This document shows, one piece after another, positions 8,460-16,857 of a DNA stretch of 64,000 nt; positions within the stretch are counted from its first letter, which is position 1, and each line of letters opens with the position of its first letter. The notes beneath the pieces are model-generated. The model had not been told where the DNA came from. It made no database searches and saw only the letters and a program-made list of their open reading frames with translations. The stretch is from the NCBI GenBank assembly GCA_034435435.1, contig DAOTXN010000095.1, positions 1-64,000 on the forward strand, given 5' to 3'. This DNA is from DAOTXN01 sp034435435 (lineage in GTDB: Bacteria > Chloroflexota > Anaerolineae > S140-20). The translations under genes were made by a program, and so were the position numbers.

Positions 8460-8696
8460 TGGGGCATAGAGAATTGACAGAGGGAGCATGCAAAAGGGGC
8501 ACTCACTCGCCAGTGCCCCCAGCGCCACGATTCCTGGATTGGACAGGAGCAGGCATGTCCATCTTGGCACAAATCCAAGACCATAGCAAGCCATCAACAG
8601 CCGCAGCCGGGTTTTGCTCTGCACGAGCAGGCACATCGGTCGCGGCTGTTTCGTTTCAAGACCTTCCATTCAACACACGAGGCGGTTTCCAAACAA

Positions 8697-11339
8697 ATGA
8701 GCTTCCTCCAGATTGATCTCGTCGGCTGGCTGCCCGACCGCTTCAAACAGCAAATCATAGACGGCATCGTGACCTCCGTCTCCCAACAAGCCGAAAAAGC
8801 CGGGCGCGGCGGCCTCAGCCAGGCTCTCAAGCGGCTACGCTCCGACGCCGCCTTTCAGCAGGCCGTGGACCGAGGTCTGCGAGACGCCACCGACCGCTTT
8901 GTGCGCGAATATACAGTCCAGGACGAAGATTTGGTCGCCGCCATCGCCCGCGACCCCGATTTTTGGGAGACTGAGAGCGTGCGCGAGGCGCTTCTGAAGA
9001 TAATCCAACGCCCCAACGTCTATCTGGCCGAGGAACAAATCGCTCTGGCCCGGAGCTTTGCCGACGTGCTGCGCCAGCGCGTGAATCGCGAGCGTGTGGA
9101 CCGCGCCGTGAGCTTCTATCTGCGCTGTGTGGCCGAGTCGCTGTGGCATCTCGAGCCCATCCGCCCGATCTACGAGATGCAGATGCAGCGCCTCAGCGTG
9201 GAAAGGGCTACTGAGATAGTGCAAGAGATGCGCGGATTGCGAGCCGACGTGCGGGGAGCTATGTTGGGCGTCGTGGAGGCCATCGGCGAGCAACAGAAAA
9301 TCCTGGCAGCGCCTGACAGATTGGCCTTGCCGGAGCCAAAAAAGGTCTATCACAATCTACCGCAACCCGATTACGGCGCCTTCATTGGCCGCGAAAAAGA
9401 GTTAGCCCAGGTCCACGGTCTTCTGCGCCCTTATCCGCACTCTCGGCATCACGTGGTCGTCATTGACGGCATCGGGGGCATCGGCAAGAGCGCCCTGGCC
9501 TTGGAAGTCGCGCACCGCTACCTGCGCGATTATGATCGCTTACCCCAAGAGGAACGCTTCGACGCCATCATCTGGACCTCGGCCAAATCCTCAGTGTTGA
9601 CTGCCGGCGGCATTATTTCCCGCCGACAGATCACCCGCACCTTGGACGATATCTATGCCACCATCTCGGTGGCTTTAGAGCGTGAGGACATCACCCGTGC
9701 ACGTCCTGAAGAACAGGATGAACTGGTAGTTAAAGCCTTGACTCAGCAACGCACACTTCTCATCGTAGATAACCTGGAGACCTTGGATGATGAACGGGTA
9801 AACGCTTTCCTGCGTGAGCTGCCAGCCCCCACCAAGGCCATCGTCACCACCCGGCATCGCATTGACGTGGCCTACCCCGTGCGCTTGACGGGGATGCCCC
9901 AGGAAGATGGGCTGGTGCTGATTGCAGAGGAATGTCTTAAGAAAAGCGTGACTCTGACTGAAGCCGAGGCGGAAAAGCTGTATAATCGCACTGGCGGCGT
10001 ACCCCTGGCTATTGCCTGGAGTATTTCCCAAATGGGTTTTGGCTACGGTGTCGAGGCAGTACTGACACGCTTAGGGCAGCCCTCCAGTGACATTACCCGC
10101 TTCTGTTTCGAGACAACAATGGCAGCTATTGGGGGAACGTCAGCACATAAGGCATTGATGGCATTATCACTATTCGCCATAGATGCGAGTCGCGAGGGAA
10201 TTGGTTACGTTGCGGACTTTGGTCCAGATATTCTGACTCGGGATGAAGCGCTAGCCACACTTCAAAAACTGTCCTTGGCTGACAAAGAATCAGATCGATT
10301 CTATATGCTACCTCTAACCAGATCTTTTGCCAATAGCGAATTACAGCACTTCGGGACAGATAAAGATGTTCTTATTGAGCGATGGATAGATTTCTTCGTT
10401 GATTTTGCTGAAAAACACGGAGGAATTAACACAAAGGACTTTGCTCGACTCGAGGTAGATTATAAAAATATTGATCAAGTAGTCAATTGGTTGGCGGTCT
10501 CCAAAAACTCATCTCGAAGGCTTCTTCGATTGATCAAGGCACTGGCGCCATTTCTATTCGTAAAGGGTCTATGGAGTGTCTGGAATTCTTGGCTTGAACT
10601 AGGTAAACAGACTGCCATCGAACAAAATGACGAACTTTCTTTGGGAGATGCATTGTTCGGGCTTGGGCAACTGGACGTTTACAGAAGGGAACCCAAAAGC
10701 GCGAGACGAAACCTGGAAGACGCCCGCTTCATTTTCGAAAGATACCACCAGAATCCAGAATTGATCGAGTCTGCGGCGTTTCTTGCTAGGGCATATATGT
10801 TCGGTGGCCCAGAGGAAGACAGTCAAGCTGATTACCAAAAAGCTGAACAAATCCTAAAAGAGTGCCAGCAGTTGGCAGATAGGGTCATTTTGCATGGCCA
10901 GATGGTAAGTAGCAATGCTGCTTTGCTCGAAGCACAAGCCATTATACATTGTTTCAAAGGGCAAATGTTCACCGAACTAGGTGAGTCGGATGAAGCTGAA
11001 AGATGCTTCAGCGAGGCGTTAATAACACATGGAGAGCGAGCATCTGCTGGCTTGACTTTTATTTATTGGGGACTCGGAGCGATCTATATTGAAAAGGGCA
11101 ATTATGAAAGAGCGCGTCAATATCTCTCACGAAGCATCCAGATAGCCAACGAATTGCAGACGGCAACTGGAAGGGTCCAGGCTCAACGGTGGCTCGCCAT
11201 ACTAGAGGAAAAAGCTGGCAATCTGGCAAAAGCGCGAAGTTACGCTTTAAGCGCAAAGGAGGGGGCTCTACGACTTGGAATGAAATTTCACGTTAAGCAA
11301 ATGGAAAGGCTAATCGAACGAGTAGATCAAATTCTCTGA
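8697..11339 (+). CDS. NB-ARC/STAND NTPase with TPR sensor
   Basis: An 880-residue signal-transducing ATPase. Residues 1-225 form a helical N-terminal region without an enzyme motif I recognise. An NB-ARC ATPase follows with GREKEL, Walker A GIGGIGKSA (about 258-266), Walker B LLIVDN (about 353-358), a TTRHR sensor and GGVPLAI (the GxP motif). The C-terminal part from about 620 has TPR-like helical pairs, including GAIYIEKGNYERARQYL. STAND proteins oligomerise on ligand binding and are common anti-phage sensors. The DNA becomes clearly AT-richer from about 10080, so sensor and ATPase parts have different base composition. It is the first gene of the defence region and carries its own promoter. 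Confidence 0.8.
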   Translation: MSFLQIDLVGWLPDRFKQQIIDGIVTSVSQQAEKAGRGGLSQALKRLRSDAAFQQAVDRGLRDATDRFVREYTVQDEDLVAAIARDPDFWETESVREALLKIIQRPNVYLAEEQIALARSFADVLRQRVNRERVDRAVSFYLRCVAESLWHLEPIRPIYEMQMQRLSVERATEIVQEMRGLRADVRGAMLGVVEAIGEQQKILAAPDRLALPEPKKVYHNLPQPDYGAFIGREKELAQVHGLLRPYPHSRHHVVVIDGIGGIGKSALALEVAHRYLRDYDRLPQEERFDAIIWTSAKSSVLTAGGIISRRQITRTLDDIYATISVALEREDITRARPEEQDELVVKALTQQRTLLIVDNLETLDDERVNAFLRELPAPTKAIVTTRHRIDVAYPVRLTGMPQEDGLVLIAEECLKKSVTLTEAEAEKLYNRTGGVPLAIAWSISQMGFGYGVEAVLTRLGQPSSDITRFCFETTMAAIGGTSAHKALMALSLFAIDASREGIGYVADFGPDILTRDEALATLQKLSLADKESDRFYMLPLTRSFANSELQHFGTDKDVLIERWIDFFVDFAEKHGGINTKDFARLEVDYKNIDQVVNWLAVSKNSSRRLLRLIKALAPFLFVKGLWSVWNSWLELGKQTAIEQNDELSLGDALFGLGQLDVYRREPKSARRNLEDARFIFERYHQNPELIESAAFLARAYMFGGPEEDSQADYQKAEQILKECQQLADRVILHGQMVSSNAALLEAQAIIHCFKGQMFTELGESDEAERCFSEALITHGERASAGLTFIYWGLGAIYIEKGNYERARQYLSRSIQIANELQTATGRVQAQRWLAILEEKAGNLAKARSYALSAKEGALRLGMKFHVKQMERLIERVDQIL

Positions 11340-11388
11340 AACAATCAGAGCGAAGTCCACTCAGTAGCATATTTGTCGTTCGTAGATC

Positions 11389-14300
11389 ATGAAACCCAAA
11401 ACACCACCCGACTACCCCAACCGCATCAAGGCCCTGCGCACCCGCTTCGATCTCACCCAGGCCCGCCTGGCCGAGCTGATCGGCGTGACCTCCGCCGCCG
11501 TCAGCCAGTGGGAAAGCGGCGCAGCCCAGCCTTCCCAGAAGCGCTGGGGGCAAATCGTGCGCGCCGAGATGCTGGGCGTTCATGCGCTGGCCGAGGACTT
11601 TGAAAGCGTAGTCAAAGAATCCCCGGCGGATTATGTCGTAGAGATATCCCCCGATCTGAGCTTCTCCACCGACCCCGAGATCGTGCGGCTCGTGATGCAA
11701 GGCCACCGGCTGGCCTACGGCCACCAGGTCAATCCTACCTTTGCCACCGAGATCTCCCAGATCGATCCTCTGCCCCACCAGCGCGTCGCCGTTTACGAGC
11801 GCATGCTGGGGCAGCCCTGCCTGCGCTTCTTGCTGGCCGACGACGCCGGCGCGGGCAAGACCATCATGGCCGGGCTGTACGTGCGGGAGATGCTCTCCCG
11901 CCGTCTCATCCACCGCGTGCTCATCGTCCCCCCGGCCGGGCTGGTCGGCAACTGGGAAAGCGAGATGCACACGCTCTTTAGCTTGCCCTTCCGCGTGGCA
12001 GCCGGGAGCGACGCCAAAGCCGGCAATCCGTTCATCGGGCCGGAGAGCGATTTGCTGATCGTGAGCGTGGACACACTGGCCGGGGAGCGAATGTTCTCTC
12101 GCCTGCAAGAGCCGGGCGTGACCCCTTATGACCTGGTCATTTTTGACGAGGCCCACAAACTCTCCGCCAGGCAAGAGCCAGACTTGCAAATCCACAAGAC
12201 CAACCGCTACCGCCTGGCCGAGACACTGGCGGGCATTTCCGGCCCGCTCCCGCGCTGGCAGTTGGACTGGTGCGCCCATCATCTCCTGCTGCTGACGGCC
12301 ACGCCACACATGGGCAAGGACTTTCCCTACTATTGCCTGTGGCGGCTCCTGGAACCCGAGGCCCTCTCCACCTTTGATGCGTTTCAGGCTTTTCCGCTCC
12401 AGGCACGCCGGCGCCACTTTGTCCGCCGTACCAAAGAGGAGATGGTGGATTTTGCGGGCCAGCCCATCTACCCCCGGCGCGTTTCAGACACTCTCAGCTA
12501 CGATCTGACCGGAGGCGAGAGCAGCGAGCAGCAATTGTACGACGAGACCACAGCCTACATTCACACCTATTACAACAAGGCCAAGTTCCTGAACCGCTCT
12601 GCCGCCCGCCTGGCGATGAGTGTATTCCAACGTCGGCTGGCCAGCTCCACCTATGCCTTGCTCTGCTCGCTGGAGAACCGGCGGAAAAAGCTGGATGGAC
12701 TGCTGGAGGCGATCCACGCCGGAGAAATCACGCTGGACGAGCTGGCCGGCCGTCAGCGTCAGTTGGACGACGAGGCTCGCGACGTGCTGGACGAGACGAC
12801 GGCCGACGAAGAAGAAAGCCTGGACGGGCAGGAGCAAAACGAGGCCGCCGAGGGCCAGACCCTGAGTGCGGTCGCCTTTGGCTCGTTGCTCGATCTCGAA
12901 ATAGAGCGCCAGGCGGTTGAAAGACTGTGTGACCTGGCCCATCGGGTCTTTGGGGACGACGCCCACGAGGACTCGAAATTTGCCAGGCTCTTGGAAGTAC
13001 TCTGCGATCCTCAATATCGAGACGAAAAGCTCATCATTTTTACCGAAAACCGCGACACGTTGACCTTTCTGGTGCGTCGTCTGGAGCAACTGGGCTACGC
13101 TGGTGAGATCGCTCACATCCACGGCGGTATGCGCTACCCGGAACGGCAAACACAGGTCGCGTTCTTTCGCACGCCGGTGGCAAAAGGCGGCGCCCGCTAC
13201 CTGGTGGCCACCGACGCCGCTGGCGAGGGCATCAACTTGCAGTTCTGCTGGCTGATGGTCAACTATGACGTACCCTGGAACCCTGCCCGCCTAGAGCAGC
13301 GCATGGGGCGTATCCACCGCTACGGGCAAAAGCACGACCCCGTCTTGATCCTCAACCTGGTGGCAGGCAAGACCCGCGAGGGCAAGGTGCTCAAGACGCT
13401 GCTCGAGAAGCTGGAAGCCATCCGTAAAGAGCTGGGCCACGGCAAGGTTTTCGACGTGGTAGGCCAGCTCTTTGAGGGGCTGTCGCTCAAGGCCTATATG
13501 GAACAGGCCCTCACGGAGGCGGGCGCCGAGGCGGCCACTCACGACATCGGCGCAAAACTCGCCAAAGAGCAGGTCCAGGCGATCCAAGCCCGTGAGAGGC
13601 AACGGTACGGCGACGACGATGTGCGGGACGCGCTGTCCCGATTACGAGACCGCCAGGCTCAGGAGCGCTACCGCAAGCTGCTGCCGGGCCAGGTGCGCCG
13701 TTTCATTGAAAAGGCCGCCCCGTTGCTAGACGTGGGGGTTGAAGGCGATCTGGACGGCTATTTCTCGCTGCGCCCGCTCAAGACCGGCGCACTGGATCCC
13801 CTGTGGCCGGCCCTGGAAAACTATCTGGTCGAGCAGCGCGCTCATCTCACGCTGCGCTCGGAACAGGCTGGAACGGCCAGGCCGGCCGTTTTTGTGCGGC
13901 CGGGGGAGCCGATCTTGGATGGGTTGATCAATTGCTTTAATGCGCGTTTCGCGCCCCAGGCGCGCCAGGGGAGTGTTTTTGTAGACCCTACAGCCCAGCA
14001 CCCGCATCTCTTTCATCTGGCGCTGATCCAGGTGCTCCGGCGGAGCGATCCTGACCTGCAGGCTCTGGCGCGCTTCGAGTTGCTAGAGTCTCGCCTGGTG
14101 GGACTCCGGCAAGACGAGGCGGGACACGTCCAGGAAGCGCCGGTAGAACACCTGCTGTTATTGCGCGGCGGTCCCGGCATTTACGGCCCCTACGTCAGCT
14201 TTGTGGCGCGGGCCAGGGACCTGTGCGAGCAGGCCCGCACCTATGCCCTCGAGCACGTCGCTTGCGCCTGGGTCCAGGAGCGCCGCGAAAACTTGCTGCG

Positions 14301-14982
14301 TACCCTGCCCGAGCGGGCCGACTTTATCCGTCGCGGCTACGACTATCGCGAGGCCGAGCTGGCCGAGGCCCGCAAACGCTTGCGCGACAAAGCTCGAGCG
14401 GGCCACGTCGGGGCCAGGGCCGAGCTGAGCCGGATCAAAAAGCAACAGCGCGCGCTGGCGTCTCGACGCGAGGCGGCGCTGCTCGCTCTGGAACGCGAGC
14501 CGGAGCTGATCGCGTCCGGTCCCGTGACTTTCCTGGCTCACGCGCTGGTCATCCCCTCAGATGAGCCTGAGGACCGCCAACGCTACAGCAAAGAGGTCGA
14601 GAGGGTCGCCGTGCGTGAGGCCCGGGCCTACGAAGAGGCTCGCGGCGCCGCCGTCACCGACGTCTCCACCCCGGCGCTGGCCATGGCGGCCGGGTTGGAG
14701 CCGCACCCCGGCTTCGACTTGCTCTCCCACCGTCCTGACGGCGAGGAGCGGGCCATCGAGGTCAAAGGCCGCGCCCGCGTGGGAGACGTGGAGCTAAAGG
14801 AGAACGAATGGATCAAGGCCTGTACTCACCAGGATCGCTACTGGCTGTACGTGGTTTACGATTGCGCCACGCCCCAGCCTCGGCTCTGGCGTGTGCAGAA
14901 CCCATTCAATAAACTGGTCGCCCGCGTCAAAGGGGATGTGGTGGTCGACGAACAAGAGATCCTCAAAGTAGCCGAACCGTAG
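11389..14982 (+). CDS. HTH-SNF2 helicase-DUF3883 fusion
   Basis: A 1197-residue DNA translocase. Residues 11-50 are a Cro/cI-type HTH (TQARLAELIGVTSAAVSQWE). The SNF2 ATPase follows: motif I ADDAGAGKTI (150-159), FDEAH (about 252-256), LLTATPH, then lobe 2 with ATDAAGEGINLQ and motif VI QRMGRIHRYGQ (about 638-648). The C-terminus (about 1106-1175) is a DUF3883-type domain, with IEVKGRA resembling a PD-(D/E)XK ExK end. This is the helicase of the helicase-methylase-ATPase core. The N-terminal HTH is unusual for such helicases and may direct it to a site or make it autoregulatory. GC-rich like the methylase and ATPase genes. No clear ribosome site precedes the ATG. Confidence 0.85.
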   Translation: MKPKTPPDYPNRIKALRTRFDLTQARLAELIGVTSAAVSQWESGAAQPSQKRWGQIVRAEMLGVHALAEDFESVVKESPADYVVEISPDLSFSTDPEIVRLVMQGHRLAYGHQVNPTFATEISQIDPLPHQRVAVYERMLGQPCLRFLLADDAGAGKTIMAGLYVREMLSRRLIHRVLIVPPAGLVGNWESEMHTLFSLPFRVAAGSDAKAGNPFIGPESDLLIVSVDTLAGERMFSRLQEPGVTPYDLVIFDEAHKLSARQEPDLQIHKTNRYRLAETLAGISGPLPRWQLDWCAHHLLLLTATPHMGKDFPYYCLWRLLEPEALSTFDAFQAFPLQARRRHFVRRTKEEMVDFAGQPIYPRRVSDTLSYDLTGGESSEQQLYDETTAYIHTYYNKAKFLNRSAARLAMSVFQRRLASSTYALLCSLENRRKKLDGLLEAIHAGEITLDELAGRQRQLDDEARDVLDETTADEEESLDGQEQNEAAEGQTLSAVAFGSLLDLEIERQAVERLCDLAHRVFGDDAHEDSKFARLLEVLCDPQYRDEKLIIFTENRDTLTFLVRRLEQLGYAGEIAHIHGGMRYPERQTQVAFFRTPVAKGGARYLVATDAAGEGINLQFCWLMVNYDVPWNPARLEQRMGRIHRYGQKHDPVLILNLVAGKTREGKVLKTLLEKLEAIRKELGHGKVFDVVGQLFEGLSLKAYMEQALTEAGAEAATHDIGAKLAKEQVQAIQARERQRYGDDDVRDALSRLRDRQAQERYRKLLPGQVRRFIEKAAPLLDVGVEGDLDGYFSLRPLKTGALDPLWPALENYLVEQRAHLTLRSEQAGTARPAVFVRPGEPILDGLINCFNARFAPQARQGSVFVDPTAQHPHLFHLALIQVLRRSDPDLQALARFELLESRLVGLRQDEAGHVQEAPVEHLLLLRGGPGIYGPYVSFVARARDLCEQARTYALEHVACAWVQERRENLLRTLPERADFIRRGYDYREAELAEARKRLRDKARAGHVGARAELSRIKKQQRALASRREAALLALEREPELIASGPVTFLAHALVIPSDEPEDRQRYSKEVERVAVREARAYEEARGAAVTDVSTPALAMAAGLEPHPGFDLLSHRPDGEERAIEVKGRARVGDVELKENEWIKACTHQDRYWLYVVYDCATPQPRLWRVQNPFNKLVARVKGDVVVDEQEILKVAEP

Positions 14983-14994
14983 GAGGTGGCCAAA

Positions 14995-15996
14995 GTGCCT
15001 TATACAGTTTGGGGAGCATTTGATCAATTTCGCAAACAGACCGTTGATCTTGACTCAGAAGTAACCAAGACGGCGAGAAAGAGTCGCGATTACCTATTTG
15101 ATCAAATCAAGAACCTGGCGAGCAATGACTCTGGATTTCCAAGGCTTCATGGTTCCTTTTTGCCCTTTGGGTCCTTTGCCAGGAGTACAAAAATCAGACC
15201 GCTGGATGATATCGATCTCTTGGTCCTTCTAAACGGTTCTGGCACGCAAGACACGCGACCATCCTCTGATCCGTATACGAGTTGGTTAAAAATCACAGAC
15301 GATAAGGCCCCGCTGGCTGTTTTTCGAAACGATTATGGTTACGTTAACTCAACCAAGATCCTCAACAAAATCAAGGGTTCGCTGGCTAACGTTGCAAACT
15401 ATCAAAAGGCTGACATCCACAAAAATATGCAGGCTGTAACCCTCAAGCTTCGTTCCTACGATTGGGTATTCGATATAGTGCCAGCCGTGCCGATTGCAGA
15501 TCATTATGGAAATACCATCCATTACGTTATCCCAAATGGAAAGGGAGACTGGATTCGAACGGATCCGCGAATTGATAGAACCAATGTTACTAGGCTGAAC
15601 ACAAGTCACGAGAGTAACTTTTTGCCTACTGTCAGATTGCTCAAATACTGGAATAGACGCACCCATAAGCCCACGTTGCCATCGTATTACTTTGAAACCC
15701 TTGCCATTAAAGTTTTTGAGCATGCTCCCAAAATCCAATCTTTTCCAACGGCAGTTAAATACTTCTTCGACTATTGTTCGACGTATTTGTGGTCTTCGTG
15801 TCCGGACCCGAAAAATCTCGGTCCTGATTTGGATGCGGAGGTTAGTTTTGAGACCAAACGAAAAATAGCGGATGCAATGTCCCAAGCTGCCGAGTATGCT
15901 CAATACGCTTCGATGTACGAATTGAACAAAAACAACGAAAAGGCTATTTCCTGGTGGGGTCGCATCTTTGGTCCAGAGTTCCCCGGCTATGGTTAA
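14995..15996 (+). CDS. cGAS/DncV-like nucleotidyltransferase (CBASS-type)
   Basis: A 333-residue CD-NTase-type polymerase. The active site shows GSFARST (about residues 54-60), the paired aspartates in DDIDLLV (about 66-72), and a third acidic residue in WVFDIVPAVP, so the catalytic triad is intact. The C-terminal half is the helical SMODS/OAS-type extension. Such enzymes make cyclic or linear oligonucleotide second messengers on infection. The GTG at 14995 is chosen because AGGAGG (14981-14986) lies 8 bases before it; the earlier GTG at 14986 is within that site. The SLATT gene downstream overlaps it by 8 bases. Markedly AT-richer than the helicase and methylase on either side, which suggests separate acquisition. 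Confidence 0.85.
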   Translation: MPYTVWGAFDQFRKQTVDLDSEVTKTARKSRDYLFDQIKNLASNDSGFPRLHGSFLPFGSFARSTKIRPLDDIDLLVLLNGSGTQDTRPSSDPYTSWLKITDDKAPLAVFRNDYGYVNSTKILNKIKGSLANVANYQKADIHKNMQAVTLKLRSYDWVFDIVPAVPIADHYGNTIHYVIPNGKGDWIRTDPRIDRTNVTRLNTSHESNFLPTVRLLKYWNRRTHKPTLPSYYFETLAIKVFEHAPKIQSFPTAVKYFFDYCSTYLWSSCPDPKNLGPDLDAEVSFETKRKIADAMSQAAEYAQYASMYELNKNNEKAISWWGRIFGPEFPGYG

Positions 15997-16834
15997 CCAA
16001 ACAAACGATGTAAAGCACGATTTGCGAGGGTTTTCTCGAGCGCTTTTTGACCAGGCTAAAAAGTGGCAGATAATCGGTCTGTCATTGAAGCTGGGCGTCT
16101 TTGCAATAGGCACGCTTGTCATATTGTTCTCTTTTCTTACCAAACCGGCACCCTTTATTACGACATTTCTTTTTGGAATGGCAGAGTTGTGCCTTTGGTA
16201 TTCCAATAAGGTCAAGGGAACAGCCGAGAGTCTACTTCGGAAACTCGATGCTCAAGATTCCTTCGGGTGGTCGATCTCAAAGGCCGAGATCTCTGATCTC
16301 TTGATACAAAGCCCTGCCAAATTTAGAAAGAGGTTCTCGGTAGTCGAGGCCAAAGAGCAATACTTTGCCAGCGCACAGGAATTTGGACCCAAGCGAGCGT
16401 TGGAAAACGTCCAGGAGTCCGCGTGGTGGAGCAAGCATCTGGCTAGAAAGACCTGGCATTATTACCTGGTGGCTACGTTGTTCTTGGTATTCGTTTTGAT
16501 GACCGTGTTAATCATCAGTATAGAGACCATTCGCAATTTTGATACACTTGTCAGTATTGGCCGGGTTGTTACCGCGACGATTATGCTAATCTTTTCCTTG
16601 GGGCTGGTTCGATTAACACTGGGCTATTACGATTTCAGCGCCAAAGCAGCCCAATTAGAGACGCAGATCGAAAACCTGCTCAAATCGGACAACTGCGACG
16701 ACGTTCAAGCTATCAAGGTGATGCACGATTATCAACTGGCGCGTGCGTCAGCTCCCTTGTTGCCAGGCTGGGTCTGGAAGCTGATGCGCGACGACCTGAC
16801 CGACCTGTGGCGGAAGTACCGTCGTCGTGATTAA
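15989..16834 (+). CDS. SLATT-type two-TM membrane effector
   Basis: A 281-residue protein with one hydrophobic hairpin near the N-terminus (about residues 25-65) and another pair near 155-200, with a long helical soluble part between and after. This organisation matches SLATT proteins, predicted pore-forming membrane effectors coupled to nucleotide-generating enzymes in CBASS-like systems. It overlaps the nucleotidyltransferase stop by 8 bases (ATGGTTAA), so the two form a translationally coupled enzyme-effector pair. The signal made by the upstream enzyme would open or assemble the effector and kill or arrest the infected cell. An in-frame ATG at 15968 would add seven residues. Confidence 0.75.
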   Translation: MVNQTNDVKHDLRGFSRALFDQAKKWQIIGLSLKLGVFAIGTLVILFSFLTKPAPFITTFLFGMAELCLWYSNKVKGTAESLLRKLDAQDSFGWSISKAEISDLLIQSPAKFRKRFSVVEAKEQYFASAQEFGPKRALENVQESAWWSKHLARKTWHYYLVATLFLVFVLMTVLIISIETIRNFDTLVSIGRVVTATIMLIFSLGLVRLTLGYYDFSAKAAQLETQIENLLKSDNCDDVQAIKVMHDYQLARASAPLLPGWVWKLMRDDLTDLWRKYRRRD

Positions 16835-16857
16835 ACTTACTGGTATGGTGAAAGACT

